From Tribonema minus (taxonomy: Eukaryota > Sar > Xanthophyceae > Tribonematales > Tribonemataceae): a stretch of DNA of 64,000 nt. Where the stretch lies: the NCBI GenBank assembly GCA_017506865.1, contig JAFCMP010000268.1, forward strand, positions 186,001-250,000, written 5' to 3'. The notes beneath the pieces were generated by a model. The model was not told the DNA's origin. It saw only the letters and a program-made list of their open reading frames with translations, and made no database searches. Each line of letters opens with the position of its first letter. Position 1 is the first letter of the stretch. This document shows, one piece after another, positions 1 to 11,750 of this stretch. The translations under genes were made by a program, and so were the position numbers.

Positions 1-852
1 TCAAACCCTCCCGTGCTGGCAAATGTGAGCAAAAACACGAAGAGCAGCGCCGCGAGCGGAAAGCAAGCACATGAGGTGAGGTGCTGAGAATAGGATGCCG
101 GATACTAGGGTAACCCTCTTGCATTGCATCACATGAGCACATGACTGGTTTGAATAGGGCAGCAGGCACCGTGACACAGGCTGACTGCACCTGCTGCTTC
201 TGTTGAAGACCCGGAAAGTGTGTGTGTGTCACTGTCTGGTAATGTACATGAACGAACATACTTTGAGGAGTTCTGTGGCACTAAAGAGTAGATGAAGTCT
301 CTGGTAGCAAGCTTGACATCAAGGTGGAATACGGCGCGCCTGCATCAAGACACGAAAAAACAAGTCCACGAACGCTCATTGGCAGAGTGTTCTTGGGGCA
401 TGCATCACATCTTTGACAGGCGCTTGCACACGCGTTGTACTTTTAAGTTGAAGTTTCAAGTATGTACTTGAAGTGTGTGTTAGGACTCATACCACTGCTG
501 TGGCATCAGGCCGAGCAGTGTCGCATTGGCAGAACCATCGTGTAACCCTAACCCTAACACTAGGTGTTGTTACGCCACCAGCAGGCAGCCTGTGCAGATG
601 AATGAATCATATGAATGAATTGTGTGGTCACCCAGATGAATGAGTTGCATGGTCGCCTACGCGATGCTCCACGACAGTATACTCAGGTGCCCATACCAAT
701 GCTGGCCCTAGGAGCTGCATATGCAACATGGTCTTGGAACAAGAGCTATGAAAGAAGCCAGTGACACGACACCCATATGGCGCCCTCTCGCGTGCTTCTT
801 GTGGATTGTGATGGTTTCTACTGATAGCTTCGATTTCTACTGATAGCTTCTG

Positions 853-893
853 CTTACCCAGCATGATGTGGAAGCCGATAAGCTGTATCATCA
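853..893 (-). repeat. Degenerate copy of a zDHHC exon 3' end with its splice donor
   Basis: This stretch repeats the last part of exon 978-1072, including the GTAAGC donor (GGCTTCCACATCATGCTGG then GTAAGC). About 27 bases are missing from its middle relative to the exon. It lies downstream in the following intron. It could be a decoy or alternative exon end, or simply a relic of tandem duplication. Confidence 0.7.
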
Positions 894-977
894 CCGCTAG
901 TAACGTAAGATAAACATTGTGTTACGTGCTTTGTTTGCAGTGTACTGATTTTCACTGAGACTGAGACCTGGGCTTAC

Positions 978-3900
978 CCAGCATCATGTGGAAGCCGATG
1001 AGCTGTATGAGCAGTCCCACAAAGGGCAGCACCATCACCGCAAACACATAGACGATGATGATGTACCCGTCGCTGCAACAGCAAGAACAGGGGCAGTGCA
1101 CAGCATGTATACTCTATCAAGCATTAATACTCCATCAGAACATCAAGGCACAATTCAACCAGTAGTGAACATGCAAGCTTCGTGCGGATCTGCCCAGAGA
1201 GGGAGCTGCAGCTTTCAACAGATCCACAAGATGCCAGTAACGACGTGGGCAAAGACTGGAAGATAAGCCGGTTATTGAGCTGAGACAGACGCGTCAACAG
1301 ACATCAACACCGATAGAAGCACGGCTACTTTGTGCTTGATTTGAACAAGAACTGAGAATGTCATTGCATGTGAATTGCCTTATCGGTGTTCAGCTCAGTT
1401 CACTTGCAACGTCAGATGCTCAAGTAATGTACACCTGTCCCATCTGCTGAACGCTTCGCTTTCTACCTGCAAGCATCATGCTGCAACAGCGCTCAACAGT
1501 GCTGCTCACCTGGACAGGCTACCATACCGGTCGTCAACTGCGGCGCACAGCAAACGCAAGTCGAAGTTCACACAGACAGCAGCGCAGCGCGAAAAGCGCG
1601 TTAAGACTCATGACAAGACTCATACGCCACAAATCTGAGTCATGCGAGCTCTGAGGAGGCGGGTGCCGCTCATAGTGTATTTGAAGGGAGGGGGGGGGGG
1701 CATTTCAGTGAGCAAGTGGCGCTGAACCTGTCCCAGATGTGCCAAACGCGGCCCACAGAAACATACGCTCTGAAACGTGATGCACGTGTGCGCAAATGCC
1801 CGGTGCACTTGGATCATGCGGTCATGCAGGACCTGCACATGCTCACTTAGGCTTCCGAGACCTCATCGTTTGCACAGAGCGATGGCACGCTGGTATGGAC
1901 CCGCTGGTCTTGTATGCACGAGTTCTTTGATGCGTACATTGAACACACATGGGACTGCACATGAGGCCACTTCAGAAAAGTACACGAAAAGCGTTGCTTA
2001 GGATTACGGTCAGCGCACTACGCAGCGTGCCAGTCAGAGGTGAAATGGGGCCCTGCGCCATCAATAAAGTAGCGGAACACAATACACTGGCAGCAGCACA
2101 CGATGATGTTTATACGAGAGGCAAGTGATGGCTTACTTCTCTTAACGACACGTCGCACACACCGCAGGCAGCAGGCAATGTCACTGCAAAGGGTAGCGGG
2201 GACTCACTTCGTTGGTAAAGCGGGTCCCCTTCGCTTTGTGTGTGGAACAGCACTATCAGCCAGATGCTGAGGGCCAGCTGCAGCCCCGTTAACCCCAGGG
2301 TCGACACCAGCAGCATGACAAAGTAGCGGTAGTTGGTCCCCCCAATGCAGTTGTTGAGCCACCGGCAGTGGTGGTCAAACCTGTTGCGCGCAGTGGACGG
2401 GAACACCAAGTTCAAATGCTTGAGCTTGTGTTCACCGGCTTGTGGTGCTCTTGTTGAAAATGATCACTGCAATGGAAATTTGCATGTGCTTGAATATTGT
2501 CCAGACCACACACACGTATTGACAGAAATGCGATTGGGTGAAGGTCATCACTTCATTCGTTTGACGTCGAAGTCTTGCACTTGATAACCCAACCCTAGGT
2601 TAGTTGAACACCATGCAAATCCTGACAATGGTTGACATTGCGCAAGGGTCAGGGCACACCGCGGAAGTTCAAAGCAATCAGCCCTGGGTTCTGGGTCGAG
2701 CATTATTCCTAGATGTGCCACGACAACAAGCACTGGGATCAGTTTGGCTCTTGCCACCATGCACTTGCATGTGTGGCATGCCGTGGCAGCAAGAGCATAA
2801 ATGTATCATGCACGCGCATGTCAACGCTCAGCCAGAGTGCGTACATTGCCCTACTTGAGCTGACATTCAGGTCACTTCACCACTCAAGGGCACAACGACC
2901 ATGGGTCATGATTGAACTACAACTATATTTCTTTAAGTATGACTAGTCCTATTGCTGTCGGGCCAAGCTGACGCAAGATCATGGCGATGGAGTAAAGCAC
3001 GCACTTGTATAGCCACACCACAGTGCTTTGGCTCAAGTAGGGCTCAGGCTCGATCAGTGCGCAGGCGACACCAGCACTGAGGCTACATCAGTGCCCAGGC
3101 TACATCAGCGCTCAGGCTTTGTCAGCTCTCGAGTTGCACCAGTGCTCAAGAGCCATCATCTGCAGCGCTACACCAGCGCTCAGCATATGCAGCTCTCAGG
3201 CCATGTTGCACTTCAGCTACATCAGGTTCGGGCTGCATCAGAATGCAGGCGTCCACAGCCCTACATCAGTGTTCAGGCTACATCAGCGCTCAGGCTGCAT
3301 CAGCGCTCAGGCTGCATCAGCGCTCAGGCTGCATCAGCGCTCAGGCTGCATCAGCGCTCAGGCTACATCAGCGCTCATGTTGAGGCTGCATCAGCGCTCA
3401 GGACGCGTCAGCGCTCAGGCTGCATCAGCGCTCAGAGTGAGGCTACGTCAGCGCTCAAGCTGCATCACCGCACAGCCTAGCTCGTATGCATGACACTCGG
3501 CTATACCAGCGTTCCGGCTGCATCAGCATGCAGGTGACCGCACTGCTCAGGCTATGGCACAGTATGTAGATTCAAGGCGATGTCACCGTGGGCTCACCTT
3601 GCTACGCATTTGTCGCAGTATCGACAATGCCGGCTCCCCTGTGCACGGCAGACAGACCACAGTAACAATCATCAAATGCGACAATGAGGATCGCAGCACA
3701 AAAGTAAAAGAGGCGTCTCAGTGCATTGCTGCAAGTAATGAGGTCCCTCAGGAAGCACAGCGAGGCTCTGTGTCAAATCCCTGTAAGACAACATGACTTG
3801 GCCTCCACAACAGGTAGCGGTTGCTGCCATTTCTGCATGCGCAGTTGCACAGGCGCAGTGAGACCAGCTTCTGCCGTCAGCATGAAAACCCAGGCTAAAA

Positions 3901-6846
3901 TCTCGCGGGGGCACAGTCATTTGGTATCAACAATACAGCTAATAAGCGCAGCATGTTTTGCCATATGCAGTTGCACAGAGCGAAAAGCAAAAGAAACTAC
4001 AGAGGACTAAGCAAAAGAATCTACAAATAAATCTCTGGGGAATTCACTTCCTCAGGATCAGCGATCCTTTCAACAAGTAGCCATTGGCCTACATGCCCTG
4101 CACATTGTTGCACACGAGAGTAGCGTGATATTGGTTGCACCATCTTCAACCCTGGTTGAAATAGGGGTGCGGAGCAGTCAGTCTACTGCCACTCAGGCAT
4201 GAAGCTGCAGTGTTGAGCCATGCCAGGCATGAGAGGCATGCGAGAAGGGTCCTCACCTTGTTGACGTGCACTTGGCACAAGAAGCAGAATGTCCGCTCCT
4301 GAGTGGATGACCCCGCCCCCGCCTGGATCAGTCACGATGGCACAAGGCATCAGTCACGATGGCACAAGGCGTACATTCATGCTTGCAACACGTGAGAAAA
4401 TATGCTCTGTGTAGACCCCAATCACCAGCACAGGACGCGAGCCCTAACCCTATATGTATGCAGAGCTGGTGAGCATACGCCCCGCTGACACTCCATATGC
4501 GGGACCTCACAACTGGCGTGCCGGCACTGCGTGCTGTACAACCATGTCCTGTACGAATGTATGCATGTACGGAAGTATGTATGTAGGTATGTCGGTGTGA
4601 CTGCCGCCAACTGATCCGCACCCTCACACGAAGACCCTACCAGATACGCATGTACCCATGATCTGCATGGTCGGACAACGGAACAGCACAGTGGCAGGCT
4701 GCCACAGGTTGTGGCACTGGTGGCACGCTTTCGTGACAAAGAAGCACATGATGCTACACGGACAGCCATACTCTTAGTGTACACAGCGCGATCCAAAGCA
4801 GCTACCACGTGTCATGCCTTAACGGCCGCAGTTGCAGTACGACGCGCAAATGGCCTCATGTATACATCAGCGTGTAGCACGTCAGCACGCACTGAGGCCT
4901 GTGTCTCACTCATGTGCACAGTGCCGGCAGTGCTGTTGAGCGTTGTCACGTAGGTCAGCGCAAACGAACCACGCCTACCGGTCGTACCCGATGTCATGAA
5001 AACATCAACACAGTGACGTGCAGCATACTTCAAGTGCACTGCAGCTACTTCAAACTTGTGCCTTGACGCTCAGGAGAATCGTAGTACTGATGGCTTTGCA
5101 AAACGGCACCTGTGATACAGGTCTCAATTGATGAATCAGCACATGAAGAAGGTCTGATGCCGTATTAGCATCACATAGTGCAGGATTGACAGTTTGCTAA
5201 GGTCATGGACTTTGCCGCTGCGTTCTAGAGTTAGGGTTAGAAACAGTGTAAGGGGCTGTTGATACTTACGTGTGCACCCACGTTGTGGTCCATTGGGTCC
5301 ACCTGTCGATCCCCCAGAGCAGAAGCAATGGCGCCGAGCAGCACATGCGTGGGGCAAGCAGAGAATCAGCAGCAGCGACACTGGTGATGAAGAACTCGGC
5401 TTGAAATTGTGGATGTGCAGTGCTCAGCAGTGAATGCTATTGCAGCGCTCAGCAAACGTTACGTGTCGTGCAGTGCTCAACGTAACACGCAAATTGTGCA
5501 GCAGTGCTCAGCAGTGACAGTGGGCGTGCAGTGCTCAGCAGTGATGCTCACCGTGGAGTGCTCAGCACAGATCAGCACCATGCATACGCTCGGCTCGCCA
5601 CAGCAAAATGTTGTGCTGATCAAAGTTGCTGGCGCCATCCTTGCGAGCTGATGCCCCCACAACCGAAACCCCTACAGCTAGCAATGGTGTCGCACTGGGA
5701 GCTAAGGGGTAGGGTTTAGCATCAGCCGTACCCTAACCCTAACCCTATCATGTGCTGTCAGCATACAGGGAACCACTCAATGCTCATGCCAGCTGCTAAT
5801 TCGTCGGCTCGCCATGTATGGCTTAAGGTGGCGCAGTTCGGCTCTCCGCCTATTCGGGTTGCAAGGTGTGTAGTTCAAGACGTACCCTAACAGGTGCATG
5901 TCTGTACGCTGATGTTATGTGCGCAGAAGGTGCCTTAGTGCGGCTCGCAGTGGCACCGCACTTCAACCTCAAACTTCAACCTGAACTTTCACTTGCATCA
6001 TCGCCACGGTATGCAACGATACATTAGCTGTACCGGTAAAAGACAAGGCAGTCAAACCGGCGGCATGTGTGAAATTGGCAAGAGCGCCATATGGCCAGGG
6101 CCTGTCTGATGAAGTAAGTGCGAATCGGCTGCAGCCACCGCTTGAACAATTTACAGAGCCAGAGAAGCCGACCGCAGCCGTAGGAAGTGACAGTGTCAGA
6201 TAGCGCTGTTGCATCATGTGCTTATCACAAAAGGCAACAGCGACAAGATTGACCACCAATTCACTCCCAACTTGAACTCAAAATTGGAGGATTTTGGAGG
6301 TGAAAATGTGATGTGAGTGTCACCTTGCATGCCATGAAGCCCATGATTGTGCACCCCACCGCAAACACCCCATATAAGCAGCCCAGCCCTATCGCTGGTC
6401 CTCTCTGCAAGGCCCGCAGGCAGCAACAGACGAAAATAGTGATGGGCAACGTGTTAATGAAGGTATGCAGTTGGATGCGCAAAATTCATCGCATATCACT
6501 GGCACCCCTTAGATTTCTGATAATTTACTGCTAGCAGGCACCTGACAATACTGTGTGCTGCATAAAACACAAAGGCATTTGGTTTCGCAGCGCGTGCCAG
6601 TTATACAACTTACCTCTAGACCTGGCACCACGATGGCATAGAACTCCACGATCATCACCAGCAGCAGACTCCACGTGAAGACCTGCAAAGGCTCTAAGGG
6701 CTGCGCCAGCACGCATAAGGGACGAAAAGGGACACATAGTCAGGTGGTGCAACTTGCTGCTGCCGTAATCATAATGGCGGCTCTCGTGTTGTGCCGGTCA
6801 CGTGCTCGACCTATGCGCTTACCATCTGCAGCCCATTCCGCCTCAT
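978..6846 (-). CDS. zDHHC protein S-acyltransferase (ZDHHC1/11-like), C-terminus unresolved
   Basis: Palmitoyltransferase that would attach fatty acyl groups to cysteines of membrane-associated proteins at endomembranes. Exons read on the minus strand: 6823-6846, 6614-6700, 6324-6404, 5270-5302, 4257-4298, 3598-3638, 2208-2380 and 978-1072. The ATG at 6846 has an in-frame TAG 27 bases upstream and encodes MRRNGLQM, followed by [10 protein letters not shown], the family's usual entry to TM1. Exon 3 supplies TM2 and exon 4 the post-TM2 motif VDPMDHNV. The Cys-rich domain is split over three exons ([29 protein letters not shown]) and contains the catalytic DHHC cysteine; TM3 follows. Exon 978-1072 gives TM4 ending in GFHMML. 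Exon phases match up to 2208, but 2208 ends in phase 1 while 1072 needs two carried bases, so one small exon between them is missing. A competing donor near 2131 is also possible. The tail beyond 978, including the TTxE motif, was not found. Confidence 0.88.
3040..3550. repeat. 17-bp minisatellite in a zDHHC intron
   Basis: Roughly twenty imperfect tandem copies of GCTGCATCAGCGCTCAG. They are most regular from 3270 to 3370 and diverge outwards. They lie in the intron between the exons holding RHCRYCDKC and FDHHC. Long open frames here are by-products of the repeat. Confidence 0.9.
5409..5580. repeat. GTGCTCAGCA-rich degenerate repeat
   Basis: Several copies of GTGCAGTGCTCAGCAGTGA and variants at irregular spacing in an intron of the zDHHC gene. 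The core CAGTGCTCAG/CTGAGCACTG also recurs elsewhere, for example around 27270-27350. Confidence 0.7.
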
Positions 6847-7171
6847 GCTCTCACCCCTCACTGCGGGGACGCGCTATGGTGCCTTCGCCACTCGAGAAGA
6901 AATATCAGCAAAGAAGGTTTCAGCGTGAATGAATGTAATTTTTTCTTTTAAGGTCATCACGAATTCATTATTGTGGTTTCGAGTCAAAGCACGCGTTCTT
7001 TCCCGGCCTTCAGGCCAGAGGCATATGCCTACACACGAAACGTGGTTGCGCGTGCAGGCAGCAGTGGCATTTACAACAGCAGCGCAGCGATAGAAAATCT
7101 ATCAGCACTTGTCATCTTTGTACAGTCATATTTGCCTCGCTCACGTGCTGAGCACTGCCGCCATACCATAC

Positions 7172-10078
7172 CTACCCTACGCGCGCCACGTACGAGCTCG
7201 ACAGTGTCACGTAGCGCACCCATCGGTACGGGTTATACGCCTTGCCGGCGTCCGCAATCTTCAAGTACCGCACTTGAAGTCCGCTCACGCTGTACATGGG
7301 AACTTCAAATGACGCGCTAATGGGCCCGAGCTCCCTGCGTGTGGTCGCAGTGCACGGCTGCGTGAGAGTCACCCGCACACGCAGCGACTGCTCCGTGCCC
7401 CCCTGAAACCGCTTTATCGTCCAGTCAACGCGTTTGGCGGTGGCGTTGTACTCTGCTGATTGGCCGGGGAGTGCGCGCGGGTCGATTTCGGCGCTGACGG
7501 TGCCTGCGGCGCGAGGCACTGGGACGCTGACCACGACGTTGCTGCCGTACTGCGGGGGGGGGGTGGCAGGGGAAGGGGAAAGTGTGCTGTGAGAGAAGTA
7601 TTGGAACTTGAAGTTGATGCATGCATGAAGTAGGAGCAGGGGGGGGGTCGTCAAACAACGGGTTGACTGTTGGGACAACTACTCTAGCACACACCTCAAA
7701 ATTTCATCAATGTCACTTCTTGAAGCAATGCTAAGGGCAGCACTCACCACATCTTGCATGTCTACAGTCACATGTACATACGCACGCAAACACCTATGCG
7801 CGCGCATGTTCATGCATGCAAATTCAAGTATTTTGGAGTCAAAACGGGGTAGGTGCTGCTGGTATGCATGCATGTATGCATGCCCGCACCTGCGCCTCCG
7901 GCATGTCGGCGCGGACCAGCAGCAGAAGTTCAAGATGCAGAGCGTCCGTCTCCGTGACGGACGGAAACATGCGGAACGGCGCGCGGAACTCCGCCGTGAT
8001 CCTATAGTTCAATGCGACGAACTCCCCGTCCGGGGGTACCAGCGTGAGCTGGCGCCCACTTTCGAAGTCGTCCAATCGGACGCACTCGTGGAAGTTGCAG
8101 TCGTCGAGGACGACGGCGCCGTAAGTTGAAGTTTGGCCCCTGCCGATGACGAGGTCCTCGTTGAGTGCCAACTTCAACTCCGGGTTCCCACTGAGGTACG
8201 ACTTCATCTGTATGCAGCCGTCGATGCTGGAGTTGAGGATCTGGCCGTTGGCGCCAAACAGCACGTTGAGACGCTCCAGTATGTCCACAAAGATCTCGTT
8301 GCGCTGCTTCGCGCCGCCGGTGCTGCCGGTGATGGGCTTGTGCGCCGCGGAGGAGGGGTTGGTTTTGGCGCCGAGGGTGGATGGTATTCGCAGCGACTTG
8401 GACGGCTCCACCGCTATGGGCTCGTTGTACACGTAGCTCTTGAGGCTCTCCGTACCGGTGGTCTGTAAACGCGGCAGGCACACCAGCAGAGTTGAAGTGC
8501 GCAAGAAGTTAAAAACATCCTGGCCGCTATGGGCTCGTTGTACACGCAGGTCTTGAGGCTCGCGGTACCGGTGGTCTGGACACGCGGCAAGCACCAACAC
8601 AGTCTGATTGGTATGCATAAGAATAAAAAGATCTCGTTGTTTGCCAGCGTCAAGCGCTTGTTGAAAACGCAAGAAGCTCTTAAGGCTCTAAGCATCAATC
8701 AGTCTCCATGTCCTGTGCCTTGTCGCAAGCTACGACTTACTGCAGGTGAAGTACACTGAAACTTCAAGTAGCACTGCGCTGCGAACCGCACTTAATTCGG
8801 CAGCTCACCCAAGGGCGCGCATTCAAGAAGCACAACATCAATCCCCTTAGACCTCTTTAGTGCCCTCATCCTCTTGAAAGCAAAGAAAAACAGAGCCCCG
8901 GGGCACACTGACCTGAGGGTATCCATAGTCCAGCATTTCATCCAGCAGCTCGTAAATAAGTATGAAGTTTTTCCGTATTGCCTCCTCAGTCAGCGTCCCG
9001 CAGTAGTCCTTGAACACCTTGGCCAGCCTGTGCAGCAGCTCGATCACCTGCACAGGCGAAGGGGCACAATCAGACACGCAACGCTCATCACATGCACTGT
9101 ACAGGCAGCGTGGGGCACAAGCAGCGGGGCAAGCACCGCGATCGCGTTGCAATGGCGATCCTTCACAGCACTTGTCTCTATCTCCCTGAGATGAAGATTT
9201 TGAGCAATCCCTTGCATAAGCAGCTTGTGTCACAAGCGCAGACCACAAGCACTGCACGGGCAGCATGTGGCACAATGCAGAGGAGCAAGCACTGCGGCTG
9301 CAGCGCAATGGCAGTGGCGGGCGGCACTTTTCTATCAGCCGAAGGTACATTTTGACCTCCTATACTTCTTGAAATAGTACAGTTCAACAACGTGCGTGAC
9401 CCACTTGCACAGGCAACAGGTCAAAGCAGCAACTGGTCCAGTCCAGCAACTGAGACTTCCGCATGATAATTGTGCGACCCTGTACATGTACTATAGTATG
9501 CTTTTGCAATGTTTGCCATCCGGTGGCAGGAATTCCAGATGAGCAGGCACGGCCGCCAACTATGCTCTGAAAAAGTGCACGTTTGGTACGGTAGTGTTGC
9601 TTACCTGACTGGGGGAGCAATTCCATCGGGTCGTCACTCCAAATAGCAGCCCATTTTTCCGCACAAAGAGGTAGTTCACGCCATCTATGTTCATGCATGG
9701 CGGGGGGTCACCGCCTTCAGTGAATTTGACCTGCAGCAGCATGAGCACCAACATCCGCCATTGATAGATAAAGACATGAAAATCACGGATTTGCAATCGT
9801 GTCACCACAGCTGTATAGCGCCATGTTCATGTGGGTGGAACAGCATTGTGCCAATGACCCTGTCAACAACAAAAGGCGAGGTGGGACCTCGTGGGACATT
9901 CGTTCATTTGCCACAAGCTTGCAAAATGGTCAGCGTAACGTGGCATCAGAAGATCCCTCACCTTCCTGAAAAAGATGTCCGTTCCTCCGGGCACCACATC
10001 TCCTCTGTAGTCCTTGCTGATTATGGTGTCGCCACGAGGACTGAGTATGAAGAAATGAGAGATCGGGGCTATGCTCAT
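7172..10078 (-). CDS. AP4M1: AP-4 complex subunit mu (adaptor medium chain)
   Basis: Cargo-binding medium subunit of the AP-4 adaptor complex, which sorts cargo at the trans-Golgi network. Five exons on the minus strand, all introns phase 0: 9962-10078, 9605-9730, 8913-9047, 7890-8462 and 7172-7549. They give 442 residues, close to the plant protein as I recall it (about 450). Residues 1-39 (MSIAPISHFFILSPRGDTII) begin the longin-type N-terminal domain, and IYELLDEMLDYGY follows in exon 3. The mu homology domain begins around residue 170 with RNEIFVDILERLNVLF, then IQMKSYLSGNPELKLALNED, DDCNFHECVRLDDF and LVPPDGEF. The C-terminus has GLQVRYLKI and YNPYRWVRYVT before ARVG and a TAG stop. These last motifs fit AP-4 mu better than the mu1, mu2 or mu3 chains. 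The start ATG at 10078 is 262 bases from the divergent plus-strand gene. Confidence 0.95.
8524..8600 (-). repeat. Degenerate copy of the AP-4 mu exon 4 acceptor edge
   Basis: This stretch resembles 8403-8480, the start of exon 4 with its acceptor. Shared elements are GCTATGGGCTCGTTGTACAC and, about 20 bases on, GGTACCGGTGGTCTG, as seen on the plus strand. The copy lies upstream of the exon, in the preceding intron, and preserves several codons of VYNEPIA. Confidence 0.8.
9046..9312. repeat. Repeated acceptor-region sequence in AP-4 mu intron 2
   Basis: About 60 bases recur at 9097-9150 and 9251-9312 with the pattern ACTGYACRGGCAGC, GGCACAA, GCAAGCAC and GCAATGGC. A shorter match (CTGCACAGGCGAAGGGGCAC) abuts the exon 3 acceptor at 9048. 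Confidence 0.55.
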
Positions 10079-10340
10079 TGTGCGATGTATTGCTCTCGGG
10101 CAACCTGCGCGAACTGGATGCGAAATGTGTATCACTGTGCTGAAGCCTCGTCAGACTTCCAGCATCACTCGCTGCTGCTGACAATAGTTCTTGCCTGTGG
10201 AACGGTGAGGCACAAGATCCTGCACCAGTGGGCCAACGCCAAGGCACCGCACTCTCTCTTTTCTTTCGAGTTGCGAAACTTCAACAGATACTTCAACCGG
10301 AGAGTTGAAGAAAGTGGTGCAGTGCATGCACGTGTGTAGC
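10079..10340. promoter_or_regulatory. Divergent intergenic region between AP-4 mu and the plastid protein gene
   Basis: The 262 bases between two head-to-head start codons must hold both 5' leaders and, if no upstream exon exists, both core promoters. I see no clear TATA box. A bidirectional promoter is inferred from geometry only. Confidence 0.4.
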
Positions 10341-11750
10341 ATGGCGCCCTCCTGCTGGGCCGCATGCGCCCTGCTGCTGGCATGCAGCACCTGCCTGCTG
10401 CGGTCAAATGCGTTCATGGTGCTGCCGCAACAGCAGAGCCTCGACACTCGATCACACAGTATGAACCTCTACACCAGGAAGCACGATAATCGGGCAATCA
10501 CAGCACTGTCCATGGCTGCAGAGGGCAAGAAAAAGCGGCGAAGGAAACGCGAAAGCAGCGGCACCCGCGAGGAAAGCGGGGAGGCGTCCAGGGTCGCAGA
10601 TATTCAAATGACGCAGGACACCGGCTTCAACCCGGAATTGGCGGACCTGTTTGTGGATGACTGGTCAGGCATGCAGGCCCCACGTGGCATGAAGGACAAG
10701 AAGGATGCAAAGGAGCCCTTGCCTTCGAAGGACGGAAAGACTGAGCTGCCGGATCTGAAGAAGTTTGAGTCACAGCTGACTCCTATCAGCGGCATGAAGC
10801 CTGAGGTGCGTGCAATACATCATGTGCACGCATGTCATTACAAAATCATTGCTTGCTTGCTGTTTGAATCTCACATGCATAGGCTGCACAATATAGAGAG
10901 CGTGGTGCGGCAAATAAGACACAGTCCATGTGGACGATGCACGCCACGAAAGCTCACCTCACGTGAAGGCCCTGTCGACTTTCGCGAGCAGCGCACAAGC
11001 CTTGCATATTGCGGCACGGCACCACAAGAGCGTAAGATCACGGTTGTGTTGGTCCTCAATGAGCCAACCATGGAATTGGGCCTCGCCTCATGGGCTTGGG
11101 TGTAGAGGGCACGCACAAATGCACTCAAAAGTTTCAGTGCAGTCGAGCATCACTCCTCCTCAACTTTTCAAATGCTACATCACACAAGCTCAGCAGCATC
11201 AGACTGACAGGATGGCGCACTATTAATCTTGGAAGGCTTTTGTCACCCTTTTGTTTGTGAGGTCACCTGATTAAAGCACTGGCTTGTGCGTCACTTGTGT
11301 TTTGAGTGCCAGTCCAATCACCGCATCCATGTTGCTTCATCGGGATCAATTGCAAGCTAGCTTTCGAGCTCTCATTCACGCAGCGTTGCTCAGCGCCCTG
11401 CAGGCAGGTTACGCTGCTGAACCTTGGGGGCGTTCTAACTTAGAACCGCACCTCAATAATATGGCTTGACATCCATGTATGAGCAGCATCTTGCTTCTTG
11501 TTAGACCCACCATGATCCCAGATTGTTCAGACGCAGCATCCACTCACGACAGCACGCTGCAAACACATGCTCTTTTGTTCTGACATCCTCTCTTGTGCCG
11601 CAGGTGAGAGAGCTCACTGCGGCGGAGCGCTTCCAGGAGGGCAATGTGGTCAAAGCGATCAAGGCGGCCACCTGGTTTGCGCTGCTCTCGCTAGTCGCAT
11701 GGGAAATATACCTGCACTCCCCCTTCTTCAAACCCCCCGGTCAGGTGTAG
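10341..11750 (+). CDS. Putative plastid-targeted single-pass membrane protein, unknown function
   Basis: Two exons, 10341-10805 and 11604-11750, joined in phase 0, encode 203 residues. The N-terminus MAPSCWAACALLLACSTC is a signal peptide followed by SNAF-MVLP, matching the Ala-Phe cleavage motif of bipartite plastid presequences in algae with secondary red plastids. A second processing site may lie at ALSMAAEG, before a very basic KKKRRRKR stretch. The middle is charged and without recognised domain. The second exon begins VRELTAAERFQEGNVV and carries one membrane span (WFALLSLVAWEIYL) close to the C-terminus FFKPPGQV. An in-frame ATG at 10326 is an alternative start that would put five residues before the signal peptide. 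I do not recognise the family. Insertion in a plastid membrane is inference. Confidence 0.78.

Noticed and set aside
2760-2790. CHTCKC-like stretch as the Cys-rich zDHHC exon
   Set aside because: Spacing is wrong. The true exon is 3598-3638, encoding [11 protein letters not shown] in phase with FDHHC.
3028-3493. Plus-strand frames with [13 protein letters not shown] repeats
   Set aside because: Translation of a 17-bp intronic minisatellite; no gene signals.
3000-3550. CRISPR-like array
   Set aside because: Repeats are contiguous 17-mers without unique spacers, in an intron of a eukaryotic gene.
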